Positions 1-8,759 of a stretch of DNA of 64,000 nt are shown here, piece after piece. The stretch is from Dokdonella_A sp963834755 (GTDB taxonomy: Bacteria > Pseudomonadota > Gammaproteobacteria > Xanthomonadales > Rhodanobacteraceae): contig CAWICQ010000011.1 in assembly GCA_963834755.1 (NCBI GenBank), positions 248,001-312,000 on the forward strand, given 5' to 3'. The notes under the pieces are model-generated. The model had not been told where the DNA came from. It did no database searches and was given only the letters and a program-made list of their open reading frames with translations. The number at the start of each line of letters is the position of its first letter. Within the stretch, counting starts at the first letter, position 1. The position numbers and the translations under genes are program-made.

Positions 1-2137
1 AATCGCCGCCCTTGAATTGTGCCCACTGCCCGCCGCCGTCGATCGAGATCCACAAACCGAATTCGGTGCCGGCAAAGAGTATTTCGGGCTTCATCGTGTC
101 CTGCTTCACGACGTGCGCGTAACCGCGCAATCCCTTGCTGTCCTTCGGCGAGACGAGCGCGGTCCAGGTTTTGCCGAAATCGGTCGTCTCGAAAATGTAC
201 GGCGCCATGTCGCCGAACGTGTGGCGGTCGAACGCGACGAACGCGGTGCCGGGGTCGAAGGTTCCGGCCTGCACCCACGAAACCCACGAATGCTCGGGCA
301 CGCCCTTGATGTTGCGCACGACGTTGTTCCAGCTCTTGCCGCCGTCGCGCGTGAGCTGCACGTTGCCGTCGTCGGTACCGACCCAGATGACGCCGGCCTG
401 TTTCGGCGATTCGCTGATCGAATAGATCGTCGTGTACGTCTCCGCTGCCGAGTTGTCGACGGTCACGCCGCCCGACTCTTCCTGCTTCTGCTTCTGCGGA
501 TCGTTGGTCGTCAGATCCGGCGAAATGCGATCCCAGCTCTGGCCATGATCGCGCGAGCGGAACAGGAACTGCGCGCCGATGTAGATCGTGCCCTTCTCGT
601 TCGGCGAGAGCGCGATCGGCGTGTTCCAGTTCCAGCGCAACTTCTCGTTGTAGTTCGCCTCCGGTTGGATGCTGCGCAGCTCGTGCGTCAGGCGATTGAC
701 ACGTCCGATGGTGCCGCCCTGCGCTTCGGCGTAGATGTAGTTCGGATCGGCCGGATCTTCGAACGACCAGAAACCATCACCGCCGTACATGTTTTCCCAG
801 CGCGAATTGGTGATGCCGCCGGGATACGCGCTGTCGCCGACCCACGAGCTGTTGTCCTGCAGGCCGCCGTAGACGCGGAACGGATCGGCCTGATCGACGC
901 TCACGTGGTAGAACTGCGACACCGGCAGATTGTTCTGCTTCCACCACTTGTTGCCGCCGTCGTAAGACTGCCAGAGACCGCCGTCGTCGCCCGTGATCAC
1001 GTGCTGCGTGTCGGTCGGATCGATCCACACATCGTGATGATCGCCGTGGCTGCCGCCGCCGACGTTGGCGAAGCTCTTGCCGCCATCGAGACTCTGGATC
1101 AGGTTGAGATCAGGCTTGAAGAGTCGATCAGGATTTTTCGGATCGATGATCAGGTTCGCGAAATAGAACGGCCGCCAGACCATCAGCTGGCTCTTGTCGC
1201 GCTTGTCCCAGGTCTTGCCGCCGTCGTCCGAGCGGAACAGCGCCGAATCGGTGGATTCGACGAACGCGTAGACGATGTTCGAAGCCGACGGCGCGACCGC
1301 GACCGCGATGCGGCCGAAGGGTTTCTTCGGGAAACCCTTGTTGGCGGTCTCGGTGACTTCGGTCCACGAGCGGCCACCGTCGCTCGAACGGAACAAGCCG
1401 CTGCCGGATGGCACATTGGCCGATTCGCCGCCGGAGCGGAACGTCCAGCCCTTGCGGCGGAAATCCCAGAGCGCGGCGAAGACGACATTCGGATCGTTGG
1501 GATCGAGACTGATCGACGAGCAGCCGGTCGAGAGGTTCTTGCCTTTCAGCACCAGCGTCCAGTTCTTGCCGCCGTCGCTCGTCTTGTAGAGACCGCGATC
1601 CGCCGAATCGCTCCACAGTTTGCCCGGCACGCAGGCGTACACCGTGTTGCCGTCTTTCGGATCGACTTTGATCTTCGCGATGCGCTCGGAGTCCTTGAGA
1701 CCCATGTTGGTCCATGTCTCGCCGCCGTCCACGGACTTGTAGATGCCGTCGCCGACCGACACGGTATTGCGCGTCCACGATTCGCCGGTGCCGACCCAGA
1801 TCGTGTCGTGATTGGAAGGATCGATCGCGATCGAACCAATCGACTGCACCGGCTGCTTGTCGAACACCGACTTGAACGTCGTGCCGCCGTCGGTCGATTT
1901 CCAGACACCTCCGGACGCCGCGCCGATCATCAGCGTGGTCTTGCCGTCCTTGCCCGGAACCGCAGCGACCGCGGCGATGCGGCCGCTCATCGTCGCGGAT
2001 CCGATGTTGCGAGCGCCGAGGCCCGATACGACGCCGGCATCAAAACGCGGCGCGGTCTTTTCGGCCGCGTTCGCATACACGCCGAGCGAAACCACGATGA
2101 GCGACGACAAAGTCGCCGCGCGAATGACTGAGGTCAT
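1..2137 (-). CDS. BNR/sortilin (VPS10)-type beta-propeller secreted protein, C-terminus beyond window
   Basis: Reading leftward from an ATG at 2137, the frame stays open to the window edge for about 712 codons. It begins with a signal peptide (MTSVIRAATLSSLIVVSLGV, then YANA/AEK). Repeated Asp-box/BNR motifs follow, for example GVWKSTDGG, GIYKSVDGGETW, GLYKTSDGGKNW and GLFRSSDGGRSW, spaced as in sortilin or glycosidase-like propellers. Family members are exported, annotated loosely as glycosyl hydrolases, and have no settled substrate. It starts 17 bases after the LolA-like gene, so the two look like one operon. The C-terminal part and any extra domain cannot be seen. A long antisense frame over the same bases is a codon-bias shadow. 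Confidence 0.85.
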   Translation of the reverse strand, partial: MTSVIRAATLSSLIVVSLGVYANAAEKTAPRFDAGVVSGLGARNIGSATMSGRIAAVAAVPGKDGKTTLMIGAASGGVWKSTDGGTTFKSVFDKQPVQSIGSIAIDPSNHDTIWVGTGESWTRNTVSVGDGIYKSVDGGETWTNMGLKDSERIAKIKVDPKDGNTVYACVPGKLWSDSADRGLYKTSDGGKNWTLVLKGKNLSTGCSSISLDPNDPNVVFAALWDFRRKGWTFRSGGESANVPSGSGLFRSSDGGRSWTEVTETANKGFPKKPFGRIAVAVAPSASNIVYAFVESTDSALFRSDDGGKTWDKRDKSQLMVWRPFYFANLIIDPKNPDRLFKPDLNLIQSLDGGKSFANVGGGSHGDHHDVWIDPTDTQHVITGDDGGLWQSYDGGNKWWKQNNLPVSQFYHVSVDQADPFRVYGGLQDNSSWVGDSAYPGGITNSRWENMYGGDGFWSFEDPADPNYIYAEAQGGTIGRVNRLTHELRSIQPEANYNEKLRWNWNTPIALSPNEKGTIYIGAQFLFRSRDHGQSWDRISPDLTTNDPQKQKQEESGGVTVDNSAAETYTTIYSISESPKQAGVIWVGTDDGNVQLTRDGGKSWNNVVRNIKGVPEHSWVSWVQAGTFDPGTAFVAFDRHTFGDMAPYIFETTDFGKTWTALVSPKDSKGLRGYAHVVKQDTMKPEILFAGTEFGLWISIDGGGQWAQFKGGD

Positions 2138-2154
2138 GACTTCGATCTTCCTGT

Positions 2155-2901
2155 TCACTTGGCACCTCCGGCCTTCGGTGCCGGAAACGCGAACAGACTG
2201 TCGTCCATCGCGACGTTGGCTTCGGCGTGCTCGATCGTGGTCTGCGAGCGATTGCCGTCGGCCTTGCTTTCGGTTGACGACGAGAACGGGAAGAACACGC
2301 CGGCGACTTCTTCGTAGTCGCCGTAGTCAGTGACGCTTTCGACCTGCGTGCCGCGCACGTTGCGCTGCGTGACCGTGCGGATCTCGAGGAAGTGATCCGG
2401 ATCGAGATAGACGTATTCGACGTCACCGTTTTTCAAGGTGACCTTGAGCTTGTGCGCATCGGTGCCGTCGACGTCTTCGGTGCCGAGATATTCGACCTTG
2501 GCGCCGCGTTCGCGCGCACCGACCAGTGCGCCGCTGATCGGCGCATCGTCGGAGAGCGCCTTGGCATCGTCAGCCGACATCTTTTCCGGATCCTTGCGGC
2601 CTTGGAACGGCGAGATCTGCCACGCTTCCTTGCCGTCCCAGGCTTGCACCGCGGTCAGGCCCTGGATGCTGGCCTCGTTGCGGACCGAGTCCGGCGCCTT
2701 CTGGTAGACCTCCAACCCGAGCTCGAACTGACCGCCGAACAGGAGCTTGCCTTCGGATTTGAGTGTCTTGATGGCCGCGACCTTGTCGGCGCCACCACGG
2801 GCCGCGAGATTCTTTGCCAGAAGATCGTCAACGGTCAGCGCGTGCGCCGATGTCGCGACCACGGAGGAAACGAGGAAAAAACCGATCCAGCGGATGCGCA
2901 T
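2155..2901 (-). CDS. LolA-like / outer-membrane lipoprotein-sorting-type exported protein
   Basis: 248 aa. The chosen ATG at 2901 follows a G-rich site and gives a clean signal peptide (MRIRWIGFFLVSSVVATSAHA). The mature part starts LTVDDLLAKNLAARGG, then alternates beta-strand segments (GKEAWQISPF, DVEYVYLDPDHFLEIRTV, EVAGVFFPFS). This is the pattern of LolA/LolB-like or DUF4292-type half-barrels that cradle lipid or lipoprotein. It lies 17 bases upstream of the BNR propeller gene and is probably cotranscribed, which suggests a joint envelope role. No catalytic motif is visible. The fold family is inferred from strand pattern and N-terminal wording, so the exact family is uncertain. Confidence 0.75.
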   Translation of the reverse strand: MRIRWIGFFLVSSVVATSAHALTVDDLLAKNLAARGGADKVAAIKTLKSEGKLLFGGQFELGLEVYQKAPDSVRNEASIQGLTAVQAWDGKEAWQISPFQGRKDPEKMSADDAKALSDDAPISGALVGARERGAKVEYLGTEDVDGTDAHKLKVTLKNGDVEYVYLDPDHFLEIRTVTQRNVRGTQVESVTDYGDYEEVAGVFFPFSSSTESKADGNRSQTTIEHAEANVAMDDSLFAFPAPKAGGAK

Positions 2902-3066
2902 TGAGTGCCCCCAAGGCAAGATGGCACGGAATGACGGCAAGCTCTGCCAGCTCGCCGGGCCGCGCACACGTGACCCGGAGATTAGCGGCCCCGGCTCATG
3001 CTGGCGATCGGTCGAAAGTCATGCCGCAGGCGGATGCGTATCATTCCGACAGCGGATGTTGCGTGC

Positions 3067-3369
3067 TCAGAGGCTCACTCGCCGATTGAGAATGTCCCAG
3101 AACATCACCCAATCGCCGGCGAAGCTGTAGAGCGGATGGGTAAACGTCGCGGGCCGGTTCTTCTCGAAGAAGAAATGGCCGACCCATGCAAAGCCGTAGC
3201 CCGCGATCGGCGCCAGCAGAAGCCATCGCGCGTCGGCCTTCACGATCGCCACGAGCATGATGACGATCACCAGCGACGTGCCGACGAAATGCAGGCGCCG
3301 GCACGTGCGATTGACATGCTCGGAAAGATAGAACGGATAGAACTCGCGAAAACTCGGGTAGTGCGTCAT
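3067..3369 (-). CDS. DUF962 / Mpo1-like membrane protein
   Basis: 100 aa. The ATG at 3369 follows a good ribosome site (GGAGAAA). The protein starts MTHYPSFREFYPFYLSEH and has the family pattern: an N-terminal His (SEHVNRTCRRLHFVGT), two hydrophobic helices and a conserved GHFFFEKNRPATF block. In yeast, Mpo1 of this family is an iron-dependent dioxygenase in alpha-oxidation of 2-hydroxy fatty acids, with histidines as ligands. The bacterial role is inferred only. The length is typical. It lies 82 bases downstream of the pirin gene on the same strand. Confidence 0.9.
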   Translation of the reverse strand: MTHYPSFREFYPFYLSEHVNRTCRRLHFVGTSLVIVIMLVAIVKADARWLLLAPIAGYGFAWVGHFFFEKNRPATFTHPLYSFAGDWVMFWDILNRRVSL

Positions 3370-3451
3370 CGGTTTCTCCGAGATCGTCGGCGAATCGTTA
3401 TTCGTGCGACGTCCGAAGCGCCGCCTGCCGCGCGAATGATCGGGCGCGACC

Positions 3452-4329
3452 TCACCTGTCCGGCAGCGGAATGAACTCGGTTTCTCCCGGAACGTGGCCG
3501 AAGCGCTGCGCCACCCAGTCGGCTTTCGCGCGCTCGATGCGCGCGTGCGTAGAGGCGACGAAATTCCACCACAGAAGCCGCTCGCCATCGAGCGATGCGC
3601 CGCCGCAGATCAGGAGTCGTCCGCCGCTCGCGGAGCAAAGCGTCGACGTCGCCTCCGCTTGCGAAGACCTGCATCGTTGCCGGCCGAACGGCTTCGCCTT
3701 CGACCGAGAAATCGCCTTCGATCGGATAGATGGCACGTTCGGCGTGCTCGTCGGACAACACAACGCGACCACCGGCCGCGAAACTGTGCGTCGACGTACA
3801 ACGTCGGCGAATAGACGCGTACCGGCGATGCCATGCCGAACGCGGTTCCCGCGATCACGCGCAATCGCACGCCCTCGCTTTCCGTCTCGGGCAACGTGGC
3901 GCCATCGTAATGCAGGAATTCGGGCTCGGCGTCTTCGCTCGGGAGCGGCAACGCGAGCCACGTCTGCAAGCCATGCAGGCGATGGCCCGCCGCGCGTTCT
4001 TGCGCCGGCGTGCGCTCGGAATGGACGATGCCGCGTCCGGCGGTCATCCAGTTGACGTCGCCGGGACGGATCACCTGATCGGAGCCGAGGCTGTCGCGAT
4101 GACGGATCGCGCCGTCGTAGAGATAGGTCAGTGTGGCGAGGCCAATGTGCGGATGCGGGCGCACATCCATGCCGCGGCCGGCCGCGAGATCGACCGGGCC
4201 GAAATGATCGAAGAACACAAACGGACCGACCTGCCTTCGCAGGCGGAACGGCAGCAGACGCCGAACGACGAAACCATCGCCGAGATCGTGCAGGCGGGGC
4301 TCGATGACAAGGTCCGATGCGCGAGTCAT
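3452..4329 (-). CDS. Pirin family protein (frame broken twice)
   Basis: The start is ATG 4329 (MTRASDLVIEPRLHDLGDGF). The N-terminal cupin carries the pirin signature: FFDHFGP, then HPHIGLATLTYL and the DVNWMTAGRGIVHSERTP block, so the metal-site histidines and Glu are present. The frame breaks near 3781-3783, where removing one base of a 3-base run restores DAQF-AAGGRVVLSDEHAE. It breaks again near 3632, where removing one base restores LLASGGRLLICGG. The frame then ends in the expected WWNFVAST...GETEFIPLPDR tail. Some bacterial pirins are quercetin dioxygenases or redox-responsive regulators. Both breaks are +1 and more likely sequence error than true decay. Confidence 0.85.
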
Positions 4330-4410
4330 GGCAACGTTCCCGGGGAAGAATGGCCATGATGCCATCGCCGGGCATCGCCGCGACGACGCGAAATCGCGAT
4401 CGCAAGAAAC

Positions 4411-4440
4411 AAAAGGGCCGCGGTGCGAGCACCGCGGCCC
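4411..4440 (-). terminator. Rho-independent terminator of the cold-shock gene
   Basis: An 11-bp perfect stem (GGGCCGCGGTG with its complement, loop of 4) lies 24 bases after the cold-shock stop. On the minus strand it is followed by TTTTGTTTC. This is the clearest intrinsic terminator in the window. Confidence 0.85.
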
Positions 4441-4463
4441 AGTTCAGAACTCGGAGGCTTGGT

Positions 4464-4673
4464 TCAGGCCGCCGTCACGTCCTCGGCCTGCAGGCCTTTC
4501 TGGCCCTGCACGACACGGAAACTGACCTTCTGCCCTTCCTGCAGCGTACGGAAACCGGTGCCGCTGATCGCACGAAAATGCACGAACACATCCGGTCCGT
4601 TCTCACGGCTGATGAAGCCGAAGCCCTTGCTTTCGTTGAACCACTTAACGGTACCGATCTGACGATCCGACAT
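4464..4673 (-). CDS. Cold-shock protein, CspA family
   Basis: 69 aa, starting MSDRQIGTVKWFNESKGFGF at an ATG (4673) behind GGAGAG. RNP1 (KGFGFI) and RNP2 (VFVHFRAI) are both intact, so it should form the five-stranded OB fold that binds single-stranded nucleic acid and melts RNA structure. The gene has its own terminator and about 230 bases of upstream non-coding DNA. That spacing allows the long structured leader typical of temperature-controlled csp mRNAs, though I cannot prove the leader from sequence. Confidence 0.97.
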   Translation of the reverse strand: MSDRQIGTVKWFNESKGFGFISRENGPDVFVHFRAISGTGFRTLQEGQKVSFRVVQGQKGLQAEDVTAA

Positions 4674-4906
4674 GGAACTCTCCACAAAATTTGAACTGGA
4701 TTGATACCTCACGCCGGTCAGGGCGTGTCGACCACTGGTTGCAGGTGTACGTGAAGCGACGTAGCGGATCGGCGATCGGCGCTGCATCGGGTCACTAGCG
4801 CGGGTGACCGTGCAAACACAGCGGCGGCAGTTTACCTGAACGTTTGGCAACAGGCGACAGCCCGGCGACGCACTGTCAAGTGCCCTTCGGGGCCCCGTTT
4901 TCGGCC

Positions 4907-6071
4907 TCAGTAGGCACGTACCGAAAGGGGCGGATCACGCAAAAATGATGCCCACTCGGCGGCCAGCGCACGCAGGCCGCCGGGGTAGCTTTGCTCCAGA
5001 ATCCCTTCTGCGCGGATCGGTACACAGGGCTCGGCCTGCTGGCGGGCGAGCAGCCCGTGCAGGGCGGCCGTTCCGGCGTTATCCCGCATCAGCAAGGCGA
5101 TCAGCGCGTAGGCTCGCAGGTAGCGCCGGTCGCGGTCGGCCGTATAGAAATCGCGTGCCGGCCAGCGCCATCAGCTCGACCAGCGCCTCGCTGCCGTCGC
5201 CGGACGGCGCGGCGCCGACGAGGCCGTCGTGATCGGCCGCCACATCGATCTGCCCGCCCATTCCGGCCGGCCGATAGCGGCGAAAGTATTCGGCCAGACC
5301 TTCGTTCAACGGCACCGGCAGATCGCCGACACGCTCGTAGATCAGCGCATGCGTGATCTCGTGGCGCAGGATCGAGAACGCGACTTCCTCGTCGGCCTGC
5401 ATGCGCACATAGATCGTGTGCTGCGCCGGCACGAACGCACCCGACGACGCAGCCAGCACGCCGCCGCCGACCAGATTGGCGTACGCGCTGGCGTCGCCGA
5501 CGAACACGATCTTCAGCGTCGCGTGCGACGGGCCGTCGATGCCGAGCGTGTCGTGGAACACGCGTTGCACCGCGACCGCGTCGACGATCGCGCGGCGTTG
5601 CAGATCGGACGGCAGATTCACGTCGTAACCGGAGGCTTCGACTTTGATGTCCGGCAGGCCGCGCACTTCGAGCACGCGATGGCCGCTGACCGGTGTTACC
5701 GGCGCCTGATCCGAATAGTGGGTCACGCCGGCCGCGTCGACCCAGCGGTGGATCGAAGCGACGGGCGACGCTCCGTCCGAAGTCTTGGCCAGGCACGCCG
5801 CGGACGGCTCGGGATCGCGCCGCTCGCTCAGCGGCAGTGCCGGCGCGATCGGCGCCGGCGAAGCAACTGCCTGGGACGTCGCGACCGCTTCCACGGGCGC
5901 TTCGGTAGGCAGCGGCAGCGCCGCAGGTTCAGGGCGCGGCCTGGCCTCGGCGCTCGGCTTGGCCTCTGCGGGCGCCGGCGCGCTCGTTTCGCCACAGCCA
6001 GTACCCGCTATTGCGATGATGATTCCAACACCGAGCAGCGCAGGCCGACATTGCGGTGCGAGGCTCATCAT
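4907..6071 (-). CDS. DUF4124-containing zinc-metallopeptidase-like lipoprotein (one frame break)
   Basis: The start is one of the two ATGs at 6071/6068, overlapping the upstream stop. A hydrophobic leader ends in a Cys (IAGTGC, a weak lipobox), then comes a Pro/Ala/Glu-rich linker. A DUF4124 module (IHRWVDAAGVTHYSDQAP) follows, then a gluzincin-like domain with HEITHALIYE (HExxH) and LNEGLAEYFRR, which supplies a plausible downstream Glu ligand. The frame is lost near 5153. Removing one base restores DFYTADRDRRYLRAYALIALLMRD and the natural stop at 4907. It is probably an anchored periplasmic or outer-membrane peptidase of DUF1570-like type. Substrate unknown. Confidence 0.75.
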
Positions 6072-6573
6072 TGCGCCGACGCCGAACTTCGCTCGCCCTG
6101 ATCTCGAGAGCCCGATCCGGTGCGCAACAGCCAGACGAGATAAAGGACGATCGCGACATTGATCGCCAGCCCGAGTAATTTCAGTCGGTGTGAAGTGCGT
6201 TCCGATTTGCCAGAGTTCGAGCGGAATGAAAAGAGTCGTCGACATCACCGTCAGGTACTCGGCCCAACGCGCGTTGATCCAGAGTCCGAACCCTTCTACG
6301 GCATAAAGCACCGCGTAACCCAGCGCGATCATCGCAAACAGCCCCAGGGTGTGCTCGCTCATGCCGAGCAATGCCGCGGATCGCGCGATCGACGAGTTCG
6401 TGGCCGGTCGCGAGCGGAAAGGTGCCCAGCCACTCGCGAAAATGCGCGACGGCGTCGGGATGGCGAAGACGCAGCAGAGCGATCGCAAGCACGACCAGCG
6501 ATATCGACTTGACGAACTTGAACGCCGCGATCAGCGCCAGCGCGCGCGGGCCGTGCAGGTGCGGGCGATGCAT
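6068..6573 (-). CDS. DUF2127 family membrane protein (two frame breaks)
   Basis: The protein starts MHRPHLHGPRALALIAAFKF at ATG 6573 and continues with VKSISLVVLAIALLRL, a typical DUF2127 first helix. Breaks near 6378 (one extra base; repair gives AIAALLGMSEHTLGLFAMIA) and near 6184 (repair gives KLLGLAINVAIVLYLVWLLR) separate three frames that together give about four membrane helices. The repaired stop TGA overlaps the ATG of the peptidase lipoprotein downstream, so the two genes are translationally coupled. Function of the family is unknown. Confidence 0.75.
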
Positions 6574-6718
6574 GCGCCGACGATACCCCAAACGCGGCGT
6601 TTGGACCCGGAAGCATGGGCGTCGATGCGCCGCGGCGGGGATTTGGTTTCGGTTAATCGGCACCGGTTAGCTTATCTGCCGAAGGGTCGCAACGACCCGT
6701 GCCGACGAGGATATTGCC

Positions 6719-7036
6719 ATGTCTATCCGTTTTCTGACCGGCGTCGCCGCCGCCGTGCTGTGCTCGTTCGCCGCGCAGGCGCAGCAGATTGCCAACGAAA
6801 CCAGCGCGACGTACGCGACACCCGACGGTCCATTGACCGTGCATTCGGGACAACCCGGTCCGCGCCAGTACGCGCCGCCGCCGCCGTTTACCCAGCTCGC
6901 CCGCGGCAAGAGCTACATCACGAGCGCCGACGCCGATGGCTACGACCTTCTCGCCAACGATTTCATCCATGCGGATGCGAATCGCGATGGGCGCGTGTCG
7001 CAGGCGGAATACGAAAGCTGGGTGCGGTCGCGTTGA
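6719..7036 (+). CDS. Small secreted EF-hand protein
   Basis: 105 aa with a signal peptide (MSIRFLTGVAAAVLCSFAAQA) and a Pro-rich middle. One EF-hand calcium loop lies near residue 86 (DANRDGRVSQAE), preceded by a degenerate half-site (SADADGYDLL). ATG 6719 follows an AGGA-type site at about 9 bases. It probably binds calcium in the periplasm. It lies divergent to the DUF2127 gene and convergent with the YXWGXW gene. Confidence 0.8.
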   Translation: MSIRFLTGVAAAVLCSFAAQAQQIANETSATYATPDGPLTVHSGQPGPRQYAPPPPFTQLARGKSYITSADADGYDLLANDFIHADANRDGRVSQAEYESWVRSR

Positions 7037-7089
7037 ATCACGTTCCGCGCGCGTTCGCAGCGCGCGGGCAGCGTCCTCGCAGGGCGCGA

Positions 7090-7401
7090 TCACCGGGCCC
7101 AATAGCCGGCGTGGAAGCGCCACGCCGGACCGGTCCTGACCCAGCGCGCGGACATGTAGCGATAACCCGGCCGCGCGTATGTCCAATGACCGCCCACCCA
7201 TACATGGCTCGCGCCGTTCCAGCGCCAATAGCCGGGTATCCAGACATGTCCGGGACGCGCAACCACGATCGTCTCGACGCGGGCCGGCGGCGGCGGAAAG
7301 CCGACGGATACTCCAATGAACGTATGTGCCGACACCGGCGGCGCGATAACGGCAACGCAACCGATGGCGACGACCATCGCGAACGACAGGACCAATTTCA
7401 T
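7090..7401 (-). CDS. YXWGXW-repeat secreted protein
   Basis: 103 aa. ATG 7401 is behind GGAGGAG. A signal peptide (MKLVLSFAMVVAIGCVAVIA..VSA) is followed by aromatic repeats: HVWIPGYWRWNG, HVWVGGHWTYARPGYRYM and ARWVRTGPAWRFHAGYW. These match the YXWGXW/BcpO type of short exported protein common in proteobacteria, whose role is unknown. It is convergent with the EF-hand gene at 6719. Confidence 0.85.
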   Translation of the reverse strand: MKLVLSFAMVVAIGCVAVIAPPVSAHTFIGVSVGFPPPPARVETIVVARPGHVWIPGYWRWNGASHVWVGGHWTYARPGYRYMSARWVRTGPAWRFHAGYWAR

Positions 7402-7626
7402 GGACGGCTCCTCCGACCAACGATCGCCTGCGGGCAATCGACGATCCCGAGAAACGCGCTATCGCCGCGCGCGTTGACACGCGCAACGCGCTCGTTCGCG
7501 TCGTCGCCATTTACGAAGCGAGATTTACCAAAGCCGAATCGCCAAGCGACCATTTACAAACGGACAACTGGCGCGCAGCACGCAATCCGCTATGCTTCGG
7601 CGCCCCTACCCTGGAGGAATAACAAG

Positions 7627-8163
7627 ATGTTTCGAAGCCGAGTCTTGCTCGTCGCCCTGTCGGTCGTGGCGGCGACAGCCGTAGATGCTCAAGTCCAACC
7701 GAATCCGACACCCGTGCTGAAGCCGCCCGGCGCGACGCCGCCTCCTGCGAGACCGTCGGCGTTCGACGAGATCGACACCAATCACGACGGCTTCATTTCA
7801 CGCGACGAGTTTCTGGCCGCGCAGAAGAAACGGTTCGACGAATTCGACACCAATCACGACGGCAAGATCGACGCGAAAGAAATCGCCAGCTCGCCGCCGT
7901 TGATGGAGCGGAACACGCAGATGGCCGAGCGCATGATCAAGCAATGGGATTCCAATGCCGACGGCATCGTGACCGCCGAGGAATTCAAGAAGTTTTCCGA
8001 AGATCGCTTCGCCAAGCTGGACAAGGAAGGCACGGGCAAGATCGCGCGTCCTACGCCGCCGACAGCGATGCGCACGCCGCAAGGTCCGCAGCAGAAGACC
8101 GAGCTTAAAGTATTGCCGGCGCCGAAACCGCAGCCGAAACCGCAGACCCCGCCGCAGCACTGA
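7627..8163 (+). CDS. Multi-EF-hand secreted protein
   Basis: 178 aa. The ATG at 7627 follows GGAGGAA and a signal peptide (MFRSRVLLVALSVVAATAVDA) starts the protein. Three good EF-hand loops are present (DTNHDGFISRDE, DTNHDGKIDAKE, DSNADGIVTAEE) and a fourth, poorer one (DKEGTGKIA). The tail is Pro/Lys-rich (KPQPKPQTPP). It is likely a periplasmic calcium buffer or sensor. It shares the EF-hand theme with the genes at 6719 and 44249. Confidence 0.88.
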   Translation: MFRSRVLLVALSVVAATAVDAQVQPNPTPVLKPPGATPPPARPSAFDEIDTNHDGFISRDEFLAAQKKRFDEFDTNHDGKIDAKEIASSPPLMERNTQMAERMIKQWDSNADGIVTAEEFKKFSEDRFAKLDKEGTGKIARPTPPTAMRTPQGPQQKTELKVLPAPKPQPKPQTPPQH

Positions 8164-8197
8164 TCAGACTGCCGGTAAACCAAGTCCGCAATAACAG

Positions 8198-8221
8198 CGC
8201 CCCCGGATAGCATCGGGGGCG
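8198..8221. terminator. Possible bidirectional terminator between convergent genes
   Basis: An 8-bp perfect GC stem (CGCCCCCG/CGGGGGCG, loop of 8) sits in the 66-base gap between two convergent genes. There is no strong T-run on either side, so the evidence is position and stem only. Confidence 0.45.
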
Positions 8222-8229
8222 TCACTTCA

Positions 8230-8664
8230 TCAGCGATGCGGCGCGCGACCGCCGTAGCTGCCGCCGCTATGGCCCGAGTTGCCGCTGTGGCCCGAGTTGC
8301 CGCTATGGCCCGAGTTGCCGCCGTGACCCCAGTTGCCGCCGTGACCCCAGTTGCCGCCGTGACCCCAGTTGCCGCCGTGACCCCAATTTCCATGGTCGTG
8401 GTGGTGATGGTCACCGTAGTAGAGGCCTAAACCAAACGACGGGCCCCCGTAGTACGGCGCGTATCCATAGCCGTATCCATATCCGTAATAGCCGGGCGCG
8501 TAGTAGCCGCTGTCGTAGTAGTCGTCGTAACCGTAGCCGCCACCCGTTCCGTAGTACGCGTCGCCGTAATAGCCGTCGGAGCGCACGTACCCATATGGGT
8601 CATAGACGCAGCCGGCGAGCATGAACAGCGCTGCCACCAGACTTGTTTTGATCAGAGTTTTCAT
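8230..8664 (-). CDS. Gly/Tyr/His-rich repeat lipoprotein
   Basis: 144 aa. ATG 8664 (MKTLIKTSLVAALFMLAGC) gives a textbook lipoprotein signal with lipobox LAGC. The mature chain is of low complexity. Tyr/Gly/Asp-rich segments (YYGDAYYGTGGGYGY, GYGYGYGYAPYYGG) lead to DHHHHDHGNWGHGG and then tandem hexapeptides: four NWGHGG and three NSGHSG. The His content suggests binding of a transition metal, but this is inference. No known domain is recognised. Confidence 0.8.
   Translation of the reverse strand: MKTLIKTSLVAALFMLAGCVYDPYGYVRSDGYYGDAYYGTGGGYGYDDYYDSGYYAPGYYGYGYGYGYAPYYGGPSFGLGLYYGDHHHHDHGNWGHGGNWGHGGNWGHGGNWGHGGNSGHSGNSGHSGNSGHSGGSYGGRAPHR
8267..8392. repeat. 18-bp coding tandem repeat, 7 units
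   Basis: Seven consecutive 18-base units encode the hexapeptides of the His-rich lipoprotein. The three units at 8267-8320 share one consensus (NSGHSG) and the four at 8321-8392 a second (NWGHGG). This implies two rounds of local duplication, and copy number could vary between strains. Confidence 0.9.
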
Positions 8665-8759
8665 AACCCCACCTTTGGGCGGACCTGCCTGCTTATCAAG
8701 ATACGCCAAGCCGGTGAATACGCGCTGAGGCCGCTTCGCGTGATCACTGTATTTCCCGT

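Noticed and set aside
17..2131. A 704-codon plus-strand open frame over the BNR gene
   Set aside because: It is antisense to a gene with a signal peptide and repeated BNR motifs. Its own translation is Arg/Ala/Val-rich without domains, as expected from GC-rich codon bias.
8267..8392. CRISPR-like repeat array
   Set aside because: The units are adjacent with no spacers and encode hexapeptides in frame with a lipoprotein.
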